Shown: positions 1-8,924 of the stretch, piece after piece
Numbering within the stretch: the stretch's first letter is position 1
Layout of the letters: each line of letters starts with the position of its first letter
Source: Paenibacillus durus
GTDB lineage: Bacteria; Bacillota; Bacilli; Paenibacillales; Paenibacillaceae
NCBI RefSeq assembly: GCF_000756615.1
Contig: NZ_CP009288.1
Coordinates: forward strand, 4,278,001-4,342,000
Reading direction: 5' to 3'
DNA: 64,000 nt
Notes under the pieces: generated by a model
Told to the model about the DNA's origin: nothing
The model's input: the letters and a program-made list of their open reading frames with translations, nothing else
Databases searched by the model: none
Position numbers and translations under genes: made by a program

Positions 1-2
1 TG

Positions 3-104
3 ATTACGCTAAAGAACCAGGAGGAACCCGAAGCATATCTCCCCGTCCTCTTATGTGAAAGCGTGCTGGACGAAGCCGTCATGGAAGAGGAATGGGAGCG
101 ATAA
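3..104 (+). CDS. 3' end of an upstream element gene (partial)
   Basis: An open frame runs from the window edge to a TAA at 102-104 and ends in the residues DEAVMEEEWER. It overlaps the Shine-Dalgarno of the next gene, so it is the preceding member of the same operon. In Tad-like gene orders a CpaF ATPase or TadB-like protein would sit here, but the 33 visible residues carry no diagnostic motif, so no function is assigned. Confidence 0.6.
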   Translation: MTLKNQEEPEAYLPVLLCESVLDEAVMEEEWER

Positions 105-121
105 GGAGGTGTAAGCGATTG

Positions 122-994
122 ATGACAGGAGTACTGTGGGGCTTCGGTGTGCTATTTGCAGCCGGAGCTTATTTGTTGTTGGCCGATGTGTTCAAGCTTC
201 CTACCCTTGCCGCCACCCGCGCCGTAATACAGGTAGCAAAGATCGGTAAGCTCAAAACGTCCCTTTTGGGTACGCTGCTCTTTCGACTGTCCGCTTGGTT
301 GACCGGAAAGCTGCCGCTCAGTGATTACTACAAACGTAAAACTGCTGCGACTCTCCATTCTGCAGGCATCCGACTGACGCCGGAGGCGTATCTGGCTCAT
401 GCCATTGTCAAAGCGAGCCTGATTTTCTCCGGCGGGTTGATTACCCTTCCTTTGCTGCCTCTACTCTCGCCTGTATTTATTTTTCTGGCCATCGCCGTTT
501 ACTTTAAGGAAATACGAACTGCTGATGAAGTGGTGCGGAAAAAGCGGGGGCAAATCGAAGCTGAGCTGCCCCGTTTTGTGGCGACTATTGCCCAGGAGCT
601 AAAGGCAACGCGAGATGTACTGCGGATGCTGGAGGTATACGCCAAACATGCTGGCGGCAGCTTACAAAGCGAACTGCACATTACGGTAGCCGACATGAAG
701 AGCGGCAATCAGGAAACGGCTTTGATGCGACTGGAAACCCGGATTGGCAGTACGATGCTTTCCGATGTGGTACGAGGCTTGCTGTCGGTACTGCGCGGCG
801 ACCAAGGCGCAGTCTATTTTGAAATGCTGGCCCATGACTTCAAGCTACTGGAAATTCAGCGGTTAAAAATGTTAGCTATGAAGCGCCCCGGAAAAATCCG
901 CAAATACTCCTTTTATATGCTGGCCTGCTTTATGCTGATGTACATGGTCATTTTGGGCATGGAAATTATGAAGGCGATGGGAAAGCTGTTTTAA
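122..994 (+). CDS. TadC-like type II secretion F-family membrane protein
   Basis: This is a polytopic inner-membrane platform protein of the T2SS-F/TadC type. It starts with a hydrophobic segment at about residues 5-22, has a membrane hairpin near 105-135, a cytoplasmic helical region containing AELPRFVATIAQELKATRD, and a last hydrophobic helix near the C-terminus. These proteins recruit the assembly ATPase at the base of a type IV-like pilus. The start at 122 (or TTG at 119) is chosen because AAGGAGGTG lies at 103-111; an ATG at 92 lies upstream of that site. It is followed by DUF4320 and TadE-like genes, which supports a pilus-like apparatus inside a conjugative element. The subfamily assignment is an inference from motifs and neighbours. 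Confidence 0.8.
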   Translation: MTGVLWGFGVLFAAGAYLLLADVFKLPTLAATRAVIQVAKIGKLKTSLLGTLLFRLSAWLTGKLPLSDYYKRKTAATLHSAGIRLTPEAYLAHAIVKASLIFSGGLITLPLLPLLSPVFIFLAIAVYFKEIRTADEVVRKKRGQIEAELPRFVATIAQELKATRDVLRMLEVYAKHAGGSLQSELHITVADMKSGNQETALMRLETRIGSTMLSDVVRGLLSVLRGDQGAVYFEMLAHDFKLLEIQRLKMLAMKRPGKIRKYSFYMLACFMLMYMVILGMEIMKAMGKLF

Positions 995-1029
995 TCCTTT
1001 GCCCATCTGATGAAGAAAGGAGAACTGCC

Positions 1030-1425
1030 ATGCCATCCATTCTCCGAGGCAAACGTGGCGAGGGCTATGTCGATGTCGTGGTGCTGGTACTGGCCGCGAT
1101 GCTGTGCGTTGCGCTGGTCATCAAGGTAATTCCGGTGTTCATTGTAAAGCATCAGTTGGACACCTTTGCAACGGAACTGGCGCGGGAAGCGGAGATTTCC
1201 GGCAGAGCCGGGCCGGAAACCTCGCAGCGGGAAGCGGAATTGCAGGTGCAGACGGGCTTGCACCCAACCGTCTCCTGGAGCAGAACTGGGCAGATCCAGA
1301 TTAATGAAGAAGTGACCGTGACACTGCAAACCACCGTCAATATCGGTTTGTTTGGCAGCTTCGGTTCCTTCCCCATCGGACTGACTGCCAAGGCTACCGG
1401 AAAAAGCGAGGTGTTCTGGAAGTGA
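1030..1425 (+). CDS. DUF4320 family membrane-anchored pilin-like protein
   Basis: The 131-residue protein has a short basic N-terminus (RGKRGEGYVDV), a single hydrophobic helix at about residues 14-36, and a beta-rich exterior domain with the repeated theme VTVTLQTTVNIG. This matches the DUF4320 family found in Tad-like loci of Firmicutes mobile elements, where it resembles a TadE-type minor pilin. The Shine-Dalgarno AAAGGAGAA lies just upstream. The stop overlaps the GTG start of the next gene (GTGA), implying translational coupling. No catalytic residues are present, so a structural role is inferred. Confidence 0.75.
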   Translation: MPSILRGKRGEGYVDVVVLVLAAMLCVALVIKVIPVFIVKHQLDTFATELAREAEISGRAGPETSQREAELQVQTGLHPTVSWSRTGQIQINEEVTVTLQTTVNIGLFGSFGSFPIGLTAKATGKSEVFWK

Positions 1426-1958
1426 AGCTTGTCTGGAACAACCGTTCCGGTAATGGGTTTCCGCTGGTTGTGGCGATTATACTATCGACTCTGATTGTTT
1501 CCTGCGCCATCTATGAATATATGCGCCTGACGATCATTGCAAGTGGTGTGCGGAATGCGGTCCAAAGCTCGGTTATTGCTGTAGCAACCGAAAATTACAG
1601 CAATGTCTATACCGGATTGAGACAAAGCTACTCCGGTGGCTTTGCACGCACCCGGAACCAATGGAATAAACAGGTGACGACAGGCGATGTTTCCTCCCGG
1701 CTCCAGGAAGAACTGGGGTTGACCAAGCAGGGAAGTTATTATGTGAAAACAACAGCGGGACAGGAAGAGTATCGTCTATCCGGTCTTTCTGTTACGGTTC
1801 TCAATGCGCCTTTTGCTCCCGATTCTCCGGGCACCACCCGACAATTTACCGCCCAAGCCATCATCCATCTGGAAGTACCGCTTTCCTTTGGTTGGAACCA
1901 TCTGCCCCCCATGCAGGCGAACTTGAAGGTGAAGGCCGTCTACAGGCAGCGGTTTTAG
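1422..1958 (+). CDS. TadE-like minor pilin or hypothetical anchored protein
   Basis: The 178-residue protein starts at a GTG that overlaps the preceding stop by four bases. Residues about 12-35 form one hydrophobic helix following a basic start. The remainder is an extracytoplasmic domain with a SVIAVATENYSNVYTGLRQ segment typical of the helix that follows a TadE-like anchor. It probably forms part of the same pilus-like structure as the upstream DUF4320 protein. I do not recognise a named family beyond the TadE-like architecture. Confidence 0.6.
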   Translation: MKLVWNNRSGNGFPLVVAIILSTLIVSCAIYEYMRLTIIASGVRNAVQSSVIAVATENYSNVYTGLRQSYSGGFARTRNQWNKQVTTGDVSSRLQEELGLTKQGSYYVKTTAGQEEYRLSGLSVTVLNAPFAPDSPGTTRQFTAQAIIHLEVPLSFGWNHLPPMQANLKVKAVYRQRF

Positions 1959-2074
1959 CAAGGGCAACCTGCCAGTGGAGAAAGAACATCGTGGATTCTA
2001 TTGGAATTTACAGTTTTATACAGTACAATGAGAGTAACCCTTATCACATAATTCACTCAAGGAGATGAAGAAAC

Positions 2075-2644
2075 GTGAAGCGTAAAACAGGGGGAGTCAT
2101 CGGCGGGCTCATTATCGTAGGGCTAATCGCCGTGTGGATGGCCTGGCCCAATACCAAAAGCGATGAAGCTCCTGCTCACTCAACCACTGTACCAACAACT
2201 ACTCCATCCGATATATCGATAACGAACATTCAGCCGAGGCCTTCCACAACATCGCCTAGTCCAAGCCCTTCTTCGGTTGTCGTTGCCGAGGTGAAACCAC
2301 AACCAACCCTATCTGAAGCTCCTGTTCTCCAGCCGGAAAAAGAAAAAAAGCATATCGAAGTCCCGATCACCAAGCCGGAGAAAACATCTTCCCCGACTGA
2401 ACCACCCACACCGAAGGCGAAAGCAACCAATAAGCCGCAGTCCCCTGCTTCCCCTCCTAAATACGAGGAAAAAGAAACACTGCCGAACAAACAACAAACC
2501 ACCGAGCCGAAAGCCGGAGACAAGAATAGCAAGGGACAGGTTTGGGTTCCTGGTTTCGGATGGGTTAATGACAGTGGAGCTAATCAAGGCGGCGTAAGTA
2601 CCTCTGATGGTGATTGGAACAAGCAAGTTGGCTCTATGGATTAA
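2075..2644 (+). CDS. Proline/threonine-rich anchored protein with C-terminal WVPGFGWV motif
   Basis: A GTG start at 2075 is preceded by AAGGAGATG. The protein has one N-terminal membrane helix (residues about 8-25), then a long Pro/Ser/Thr/Lys-rich stretch (about 30-150) that must be extended, and ends with GQVWVPGFGWVND, a motif I associate with DUF6550-type proteins of conjugative elements. It looks like a stalk or wall-spanning linker displaying a small C-terminal domain. The 116-bp gap upstream could contain a promoter, but I see no convincing one. The function is unknown. Confidence 0.65.
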   Translation: MKRKTGGVIGGLIIVGLIAVWMAWPNTKSDEAPAHSTTVPTTTPSDISITNIQPRPSTTSPSPSPSSVVVAEVKPQPTLSEAPVLQPEKEKKHIEVPITKPEKTSSPTEPPTPKAKATNKPQSPASPPKYEEKETLPNKQQTTEPKAGDKNSKGQVWVPGFGWVNDSGANQGGVSTSDGDWNKQVGSMD

Positions 2645-2714
2645 AAAAACAAAATCTTGCAGAAGGAGTACAGGTTTAAAGCCTGTACTCCTTTTCATTT
2701 GAGAGGTGGTACTG

Positions 2715-4448
2715 TTGAGACGCTTTTTAACTGCGCTTCTTTCAATATTACTGTTATTCTCGTTGTATACTGCTTACGCTTTTGCTGATGGAGAGGGTGA
2801 TGGAAATATTGATCATGGTGGGGGAGATATGGGAACGGGAACATCCCAGAATAAATGGACCCCCGGTTATGATGGAGTCAGAGTAACGATTATTCGAGTT
2901 GCCGATCAAAAACCAGTTTCACCTTCTATTGACTATACCAATAAAACACCATCCGCTGAGCTAATTCACTTTGGAAAAATCAGCAAAATTCAATATCGAA
3001 CTAGCTCTGTTCTTAATGTTCAAGTTGGTGGATATAGTTATCAAACTCCCGAAACACCCATGCCTCAAATCGTTAACTCAGGCGACGGTATTGGAAATAT
3101 TGAGGTGATTAAAAAGTATTTTTGCTCAGAAGGCGCAATTAAAATGATTGCCAATGACACTGGCATAGACTATAACGCCCTAACGAATGGTAACTACAAG
3201 CTACTTTTGGAACCTATTGCTTATTTCACTTTTCAAGGCGGCTTTATGGGAATGACAGCCCATGAAGCCGCATTGTATGACCAAGTACTAAACGGCGGCC
3301 TGCGTTCCAGAATGGTTAGCCTGACCCATCAAAACCTCCCCTTGGCGATGTTTCTGGAAACCCCCGATCTTGGCTTTCCTGCCTGGGACGGCCCGACGGG
3401 CAGCCGCGTCAGTAACGATCAAATTATAACCTCTTTGGGCCTTGGCATCGTGCGTTTTCATGACGCCCCGACAACACCAGTGCCCAGCCAAACCAGCTAT
3501 CAGTACCGCACCAACACCGATGTCATTACCTCCGTTCGCCTTTCCACTTCCGCGCAAATTACTCCGAAGGCCCCGGCCCGTGTTACGTTTACCATCATGG
3601 GCAGCAGCTATACGGTGACGAACATCGTCATCCCCGAAGGAGAAAGTCAACTGGTTTGGGTGAAATGGCGAACACCCAGCACCCCGCAAACCGTCCCGAT
3701 TCAAGTCAGTGCCTCTCAGGGATTTTTGAGTGCTTCGAGTATTACAGCTTCTATTGTGGATTTAAATCAAAATCCACCGCCCGATCCAAAGGCTACGGAC
3801 CGCAATTCTTCCTTTCAACTTCCTTCCGTCCCCGCGTATGCAGCCAAAACAAGTGCATCCTGGGGCATTTGGTCGGCCTGCTGGCATGAATACTGGGTAT
3901 GGATATCCAATTGGCAATGGCATAGTACGGGCAAGGACTCAGGCTATTGGCAAGATCACGGATACTGGAAAGATGAAGGCTGGTGGGACTATGACTGGAC
4001 CGGCTATACGGCATCGCTGTCCGCCCGTCAGTCCGTTACGCCGGATTCCAAATCCCCCTCCCCTTCGTCAACCCGGATGAAGTCGGGTTACGGCATCGAA
4101 ATCAATAGCTTTACCGAGCTATCCTCCAATGCGCCAACCAGTCACATCACCGGCGCGCAACACGCCGCTTCTTATTTTCCAGAATTTGCTTATCAGACAT
4201 ACTGGCGGTTGCATGATCTTAAAACGAGCGGGCTCAGTGCCAGCTTCTGGTTACAGCCCAACGAATATTCAACCTACCAAAGCCGGGTACATTTCACACC
4301 CCTTTGGTTCCCGGATGGTCCTTATACGCCAATCACCCGTATTTTAGATGCCTGGACGCCCGAAGGCATGTTGACCGTCCAACTCCAAGGAACCATCGCC
4401 ATCACCGGCAACCTGTATTCGGATTGGCATATTGCCCCACAAAAATAA
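2715..4448 (+). CDS. Large secreted Trp/Tyr-rich surface protein of the conjugation operon
   Basis: A TTG at 2715 with GAGAGGTGG at 2701-2709 gives a clean signal peptide (basic MRRF, hydrophobic core, then AYAFADGEG). The mature part of about 550 residues is beta-rich. It includes an IVIPEGESQLVWVKW segment like an Ig-type strand pair, and near residues 400-440 a cluster of tryptophans and tyrosines (GYWQDHGYWKDEGWWDYDW). No transmembrane C-terminus or sortase motif is visible. It sits between the anchored pilin-like proteins and the VirB4 region, so an exported adhesin or channel component is plausible. I do not recognise the family with confidence. Confidence 0.7.
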   Translation: MRRFLTALLSILLLFSLYTAYAFADGEGDGNIDHGGGDMGTGTSQNKWTPGYDGVRVTIIRVADQKPVSPSIDYTNKTPSAELIHFGKISKIQYRTSSVLNVQVGGYSYQTPETPMPQIVNSGDGIGNIEVIKKYFCSEGAIKMIANDTGIDYNALTNGNYKLLLEPIAYFTFQGGFMGMTAHEAALYDQVLNGGLRSRMVSLTHQNLPLAMFLETPDLGFPAWDGPTGSRVSNDQIITSLGLGIVRFHDAPTTPVPSQTSYQYRTNTDVITSVRLSTSAQITPKAPARVTFTIMGSSYTVTNIVIPEGESQLVWVKWRTPSTPQTVPIQVSASQGFLSASSITASIVDLNQNPPPDPKATDRNSSFQLPSVPAYAAKTSASWGIWSACWHEYWVWISNWQWHSTGKDSGYWQDHGYWKDEGWWDYDWTGYTASLSARQSVTPDSKSPSPSSTRMKSGYGIEINSFTELSSNAPTSHITGAQHAASYFPEFAYQTYWRLHDLKTSGLSASFWLQPNEYSTYQSRVHFTPLWFPDGPYTPITRILDAWTPEGMLTVQLQGTIAITGNLYSDWHIAPQK

Positions 4449-4474
4449 AATAACGAAAGGTTGGTGCTGACCTG

Positions 4475-5152
4475 ATGCTGCTGCCCATCCTCATGCTGCT
4501 CCTCTGCCTCTTTGGCGGAGGGGCAGTTCTTTTGTACTTGCGAAAAAGCAAACCAAAGCCGACAGGTACGGATCTCGCTGCCCAAACCGCCCAACAATTC
4601 GTCAATGTTCAAGACATCCGTGGAAACTTCCTCTATACCCAGGACGGCTGGCTGCTCTGCTATTTGCGCATCTTCCCCATTAGCCTGGACTTGTTAAGCC
4701 CTTCGGAAAAACGGTTGCTGATTAACAAGTTGACCGCTGAACTATCTTCCATTCGCTTTCCCTTTAAATTCCTTGCCGTCAGCCGTCCGATTGATATTTC
4801 GCCGCTCATCTCCGAACTTGGAGCACTGCTCCCTGCCGCCGATCCAAAACAAAAGGAATTGCTGCGGCAAGAGATGCTGGAAATGAACACCTTTGCCCTG
4901 TCAGGGGAAGTCGTAGAGCGGCAATTTTACCTGATGCTGTGGCAGCGCCAGGAAGCCGGGGGCGAACGGGACTTATTGGAGAAGGCCAAGCGGCTCGTCC
5001 ATCATTTTGAGGACGGACAAGTGCAGGCTCAAGTTTTGAAGCAGCAGGATATTGTCCAGCTATGCAACCTCGTCAATAATCCGGCTTACACCCATCTGGA
5101 AGCCACCGAACCGGAAGCGACGATGCCATTCCTTACGCTTCGGGAGGTGTAA
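4475..5152 (+). CDS. Membrane-anchored conjugation protein (TraC/VirB4-N-like)
   Basis: The 225-residue protein starts with an N-terminal membrane helix (residues 1-23), followed by a cytoplasmic alpha/beta domain with the text VQDIRGNFLYTQDGWLLCYLRI. The surrounding stretch (LSPSEKRLLINKLTAELSSI, then KFLAVSRPIDISPL) resembles the N-terminal domain of VirB4/TraC proteins and of small conjugation proteins that accompany them. The stop is three bases before the next start, so it is co-translated with the C39 peptidase. No ATPase motif is present. It is probably a scaffold partner of the VirB4 encoded two genes downstream. Confidence 0.6.
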   Translation: MLLPILMLLLCLFGGGAVLLYLRKSKPKPTGTDLAAQTAQQFVNVQDIRGNFLYTQDGWLLCYLRIFPISLDLLSPSEKRLLINKLTAELSSIRFPFKFLAVSRPIDISPLISELGALLPAADPKQKELLRQEMLEMNTFALSGEVVERQFYLMLWQRQEAGGERDLLEKAKRLVHHFEDGQVQAQVLKQQDIVQLCNLVNNPAYTHLEATEPEATMPFLTLREV

Positions 5153-5155
5153 GTC

Positions 5156-5989
5156 ATGAACCCAGCCACCGCCAAGCTCTTGGAAAAACTTGCCGTCAAA
5201 GTCGCTGCCGATGAAGAGTCCCGTAAACGGATACTGATGCTGATCCTGGCTCCCGTTATCGGATTTTTGCTCCTTGCGGCGATGGTGCTGCAATTGCTCA
5301 CTTCCCCCCTGGATTCACTAAAGCTTATGTTACGGGCAAATGAAGTCCCTATTGTAAATGAGATGCGTATGGATTACGGGTTTACCCAATTGCTGCAAGA
5401 AACAGACGAAGGTTATCAGGAAAGCCAAGGCCAGCAATACGATGGCGTGATTTTTCGGGACGGTAGTCGGGAAGTGGTCTATTACAACCAAATGGACATC
5501 CGTTGGGCGGACAAGCCCTACGGCCCCCGCGATACCATCGGAGCTTCCGGTTGCGGCCCGACTTCTTTGGCTATTGTCGTTTCCACTTTGACCAATAAGA
5601 CGGTTGATCCGGTCATGATGTCTAATTGGGCCTATCAAAACGGCTACCTGGCTGAAGGAACCGGCAGTTATCACAGTCTGATTCCCGATGGAGCCAGGCA
5701 CTTTGGCCTGCAAGTAGAAGGAGCTACGACGAGAGAGCAGCAGAAAATCATCGACGCGCTCTCTCGTGGAAGTCTGGTTGTTGTCATTATGGGTAAGGGC
5801 CACTTTACGTCTTCCGGCCATTTTATGGTGCTGCGCGGCGTGTCCGAGGATGGCAAGGTTCTTGTCGCTGACCCGGCTAGCCGAAAGCGCAGTGAACAAG
5901 CCTGGGAGTTCTCCATCATTTTGAATGAGGCACGGAAGAACGCAGCGGCCGGCGGTCCCTTCTGGATCATTAACGGAAAGGAGTCGTAA
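5156..5989 (+). CDS. C39-like cysteine peptidase, membrane anchored
   Basis: Residues about 22-48 form a membrane helix, so the peptidase domain (about 105-275) probably faces outward. The nucleophile lies in GASGCGPTSLAIV. The histidine is in SSGHFMVLRG and the third residue in VLVADPAS, which is the Cys-His-Asp order of the peptidase C39-like (C39_2) fold. In Gram-positive conjugation loci such enzymes are thought to trim the wall or process exported substrates; the substrate here is unknown. The gene lies between the VirB4-N-like protein and VirB4 with gaps of only 3-4 bases, so it belongs to the transfer apparatus. Confidence 0.85.
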   Translation: MNPATAKLLEKLAVKVAADEESRKRILMLILAPVIGFLLLAAMVLQLLTSPLDSLKLMLRANEVPIVNEMRMDYGFTQLLQETDEGYQESQGQQYDGVIFRDGSREVVYYNQMDIRWADKPYGPRDTIGASGCGPTSLAIVVSTLTNKTVDPVMMSNWAYQNGYLAEGTGSYHSLIPDGARHFGLQVEGATTREQQKIIDALSRGSLVVVIMGKGHFTSSGHFMVLRGVSEDGKVLVADPASRKRSEQAWEFSIILNEARKNAAAGGPFWIINGKES

Positions 5990-5993
5990 TCCG

Positions 5994-7808
5994 ATGAAGC
6001 AATCTCAACCTATACCAACCGTCAATCCCTCGTTATTAAATGTCATCACCCCAATGGGGCTGGAGTTTTCTCGAAACGGATTCATGATCGGAGAACAGGC
6101 CGCCAAACTGTACGGCGTTATTCAGTATCCACCCAAAGCCGATGTCGGCTGGTTATCCACCCTAACCAATCTGCCCGCCACGATGGTATCCATCGGCTTT
6201 CAACCCATTGACAACAGCGCGCTGATTTCTGCCATATCCAAGTCCATTACGCAAAACCGCAGTTTGGCTGACAGCGCCAAAGACCCGCTAACCCGTCAAC
6301 GGGCGGAAAAGGCAGCGGCAGATGGTGAGAACATCATGCTGCAAATCGACCAAAACGGGGAAACCGTGGGACTCATGAATCTGCTGGTGATGCCTTTTGC
6401 CGAGGATGACAAGCTTTTTGCCCGCGCCTGTCGGCGCGTGGAGAATACGTTCAGCATGATGCGTTGCAAAGTCCGCACCTTAGCTCACTTGCAAAAGGAA
6501 AGCTTTCAGCATCTCTCCCCCATGTATCCGGCTCAGGGTCAGATTGAAAGCATCCTGAACAAAATCATGCCCATGAGTACCTTCGTCGGTGGCTTTCCTT
6601 TTGCAAGCTCCGGCTTCAACGATGGAACCGGGTATTACTTGGCAAAAGACGCCAGCGGCGGGCTGGTTATTGTGGATTTATGGAAGCGCGGCGGGGACCG
6701 GACCAATTCCAACATCGTCATTATGGGCGTGGCTGGCGTGGGCAAATCGACAGCAGTGAAACACATGGCCCTCAGTGAATATATGAAAGGAACCAAAATC
6801 ATCTTCATCGACCCGGAATCCGAATACAAAGAACTGTGCCAGCGGTTAAACGGCGATTGGATCAATGCCGGAGGCGGATCGAACGGCAAGATCAATCCGT
6901 TGCAAATCCGACCGGCTCCCCGCGACGATGAGAATGAAGAATTTCCGCTTTATAAAGATGAGGGTAACGGCATGTCGGATATGGCGCTGCATCTCAAAAA
7001 TCTGGAAATCTTCTTTAACCTCTATGTCCCCGGCTTGACCATGATGCAGAAAGCCGTCCTCAAGCAATGCCTCATTGAGTTGTACAACCAGTTTCAGATC
7101 ACCTGGACCACCGACATCGCCAAGTTGCAAAACACCGACTTTCCGATTTTTTCCGACCTGCACGGCCTGATTCATACTAAAGAACAAACACTTGGCGATG
7201 AGGTGTACAAAGAATTGTCCCTGCTGCTCTATGATATTGCATACGGCGGGGATTCTTTTTTGTGGAACGGTCACAGCACGATTCAAACCCGCAGCCGTTG
7301 TATTTGTCTGGATACCCATACGCTGCAAAATACCTCCGACAATATCAAGCGAACGCAGTATTTTAACCTCCTGTCGTGGTGTTGGGAACAAATGTCTCAA
7401 GATCGGTCAGAGCCAGTCTTGCTTATCTGCGACGAGTGTTATCTGATGATCGATCCGAACGTGCCGCAAAGCCTGGTGTTCTTACGCAATGTAGAGAAGC
7501 GAGCCCGGAAATACGAGGCAGGGCTTGCGATTATCTCCCACAGTGTTGTCGATTTTCTAGCCCCGGAAATCAAAATGTACGGACAAGCGCTGCTGGATAT
7601 TCCCTGCATCAAGATATTGATGGGAACAGACGGAAAAAATCTACAAGAGACACGAGAGCTATACAACTTGACGGATGCGGAAGAGGAACTACTGGCCAGT
7701 AAGAAACGGGAGCACGCGCTTCTGATAATCGGCTCCAAACGCCTGCATGTCCATTTTGAAATCCCGGACTACAAATTTGCCTACATGGGTACAGCAGGAG
7801 GACGGTAA
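5994..7808 (+). CDS. VirB4-type conjugation ATPase
   Basis: The 604-residue ATPase energises type IV secretion. The Walker A sequence GVAGVGKST is near residue 245 and the Walker B PVLLICDECYLMID near residue 485. A FIDPESEYKEL segment follows the P-loop as in VirB4/TraC. The start at 5994 is preceded by AAAGGAG; a longer frame from 5925 would overlap the preceding gene by 65 bases without a ribosome site. It is full length for the family and intact. Together with the TadC-like and CpaE-like genes it defines the transfer machine of the element. Confidence 0.92.
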   Translation: MKQSQPIPTVNPSLLNVITPMGLEFSRNGFMIGEQAAKLYGVIQYPPKADVGWLSTLTNLPATMVSIGFQPIDNSALISAISKSITQNRSLADSAKDPLTRQRAEKAAADGENIMLQIDQNGETVGLMNLLVMPFAEDDKLFARACRRVENTFSMMRCKVRTLAHLQKESFQHLSPMYPAQGQIESILNKIMPMSTFVGGFPFASSGFNDGTGYYLAKDASGGLVIVDLWKRGGDRTNSNIVIMGVAGVGKSTAVKHMALSEYMKGTKIIFIDPESEYKELCQRLNGDWINAGGGSNGKINPLQIRPAPRDDENEEFPLYKDEGNGMSDMALHLKNLEIFFNLYVPGLTMMQKAVLKQCLIELYNQFQITWTTDIAKLQNTDFPIFSDLHGLIHTKEQTLGDEVYKELSLLLYDIAYGGDSFLWNGHSTIQTRSRCICLDTHTLQNTSDNIKRTQYFNLLSWCWEQMSQDRSEPVLLICDECYLMIDPNVPQSLVFLRNVEKRARKYEAGLAIISHSVVDFLAPEIKMYGQALLDIPCIKILMGTDGKNLQETRELYNLTDAEEELLASKKREHALLIIGSKRLHVHFEIPDYKFAYMGTAGGR

Positions 7809-7811
7809 TTC

Positions 7812-7901
7812 ATGGACAAAAAGAAGCAGCTCATCGAGCTTTTTTTCTACGCGGGTTTGGTGATCGTGGGAATCATTTTAATGTTCATAAAGGAAGGGTA
7901 A
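7812..7901 (+). CDS. 29-residue single-pass membrane protein
   Basis: This tiny open frame starts three bases after the virB4 stop and ends three bases before the next start. A basic N-terminus (MDKKKQ) is followed by a hydrophobic helix (LIELFFYAGLVIVGIILMF) and a short KEG tail. The tight spacing on both sides within an operon, together with the clean membrane architecture, argues that it is translated. It may be a small subunit or stabiliser of the transfer complex. The function is unknown. Confidence 0.65.
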   Translation: MDKKKQLIELFFYAGLVIVGIILMFIKEG

Positions 7902-7904
7902 CCG

Positions 7905-8924
7905 ATGATTTTATATCTGACCAGTAAAGCCCATATCAATCTGCTGGATTTTATCGAACAGGAGCAGGAATTACCGCTGAAAAAATTGTGTGGGCAGTTC
8001 TCTCTCCTGTCCTTTGTTGTCAAAGATATGCGGCATTTCAGCCATGTTCGTTATGTGGTACTTGACCGAACGGCGTTTATGGAATCCGATGAAGAAATGG
8101 TGCAGGCGCTCTTATCGTTTCAAACGATGTATGAAATGCGCATTATTGTCATTGCGGAAGGACTGCCGGAGAGCAGTCCTTTCCTACAGCAACTGGTTCA
8201 GGTCAGCATCTGGAATGTAGTTACAGCGGACGAGATTAAGGACATACAAGAGGAGATCCGGCAATGTCTTTCCTACGATGGAATGCAACGGTTCAAACCT
8301 ACCATGCACACGATTCCTTTTGAAGAAATGTCTTTGGCCCCTTTCATGAAAGAAGAAGAGCTATACCGCTTTAGCTGCACCAATATCACGATTGCTATTG
8401 CCGGATGTGACCGGCGTGTAGGTGTTACTACTACGGCGTTTAATCTGGTTTGCTGGATTAATGCTCATGGAGGGACGGCTTGTTATCTGGAGGCGAATAC
8501 CAGTAATCATCTGGCGCATATTGTCCATATGTTTAAACCGGAGAAGATCGGGAATGCCTATGCTATGGAGGGCAACGACTTCTATCTAACTAGGGAATTG
8601 AATCAGGGCTATAACTTTATTGTCGTGGATTGCGGCGTGCTAAGAGAACAGCATCTGCAGAAAACCTTTGTAGACGCGGAAATTCGGTTACTCTGCGGTT
8701 CAGCGATGCCTTACGAACTGGCAGGATTTTATCGGGCTATGGAACGCTGCAAAGGCCTACCTATACATGCACTGGGATTATTTGTACCGGATAATATGAG
8801 ACCCTATCTGATCGAAACCATTAGCCAAAATATTCTTTTTGTCGAAGGATCTCACGACCTGTTTGACTCAAATGCCAACGGCGAGGTGTTTAGAACAATA
8901 CTCAAAGTACATATAGTGATTTGA
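7905..8924 (+). CDS. CpaE/MinD-like protein with degenerate P-loop
   Basis: The 339-residue protein has an N-terminal receiver-like region (about 1-120) and a C-terminal SIMIBI NTPase-like domain (about 155-339). The expected deviant Walker A reads AGCDRRVGVTTTAFN, where the signature lysines of KGGVGKTT are replaced. The switch region FIVVDCG is retained. CpaE proteins position Tad pilus machinery, and this one may be a non-hydrolysing scaffold. The Shine-Dalgarno AAGGAAGGG lies inside the end of the preceding small gene. It is the last recognisable gene of the transfer operon. Confidence 0.7.
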   Translation: MILYLTSKAHINLLDFIEQEQELPLKKLCGQFSLLSFVVKDMRHFSHVRYVVLDRTAFMESDEEMVQALLSFQTMYEMRIIVIAEGLPESSPFLQQLVQVSIWNVVTADEIKDIQEEIRQCLSYDGMQRFKPTMHTIPFEEMSLAPFMKEEELYRFSCTNITIAIAGCDRRVGVTTTAFNLVCWINAHGGTACYLEANTSNHLAHIVHMFKPEKIGNAYAMEGNDFYLTRELNQGYNFIVVDCGVLREQHLQKTFVDAEIRLLCGSAMPYELAGFYRAMERCKGLPIHALGLFVPDNMRPYLIETISQNILFVEGSHDLFDSNANGEVFRTILKVHIVI

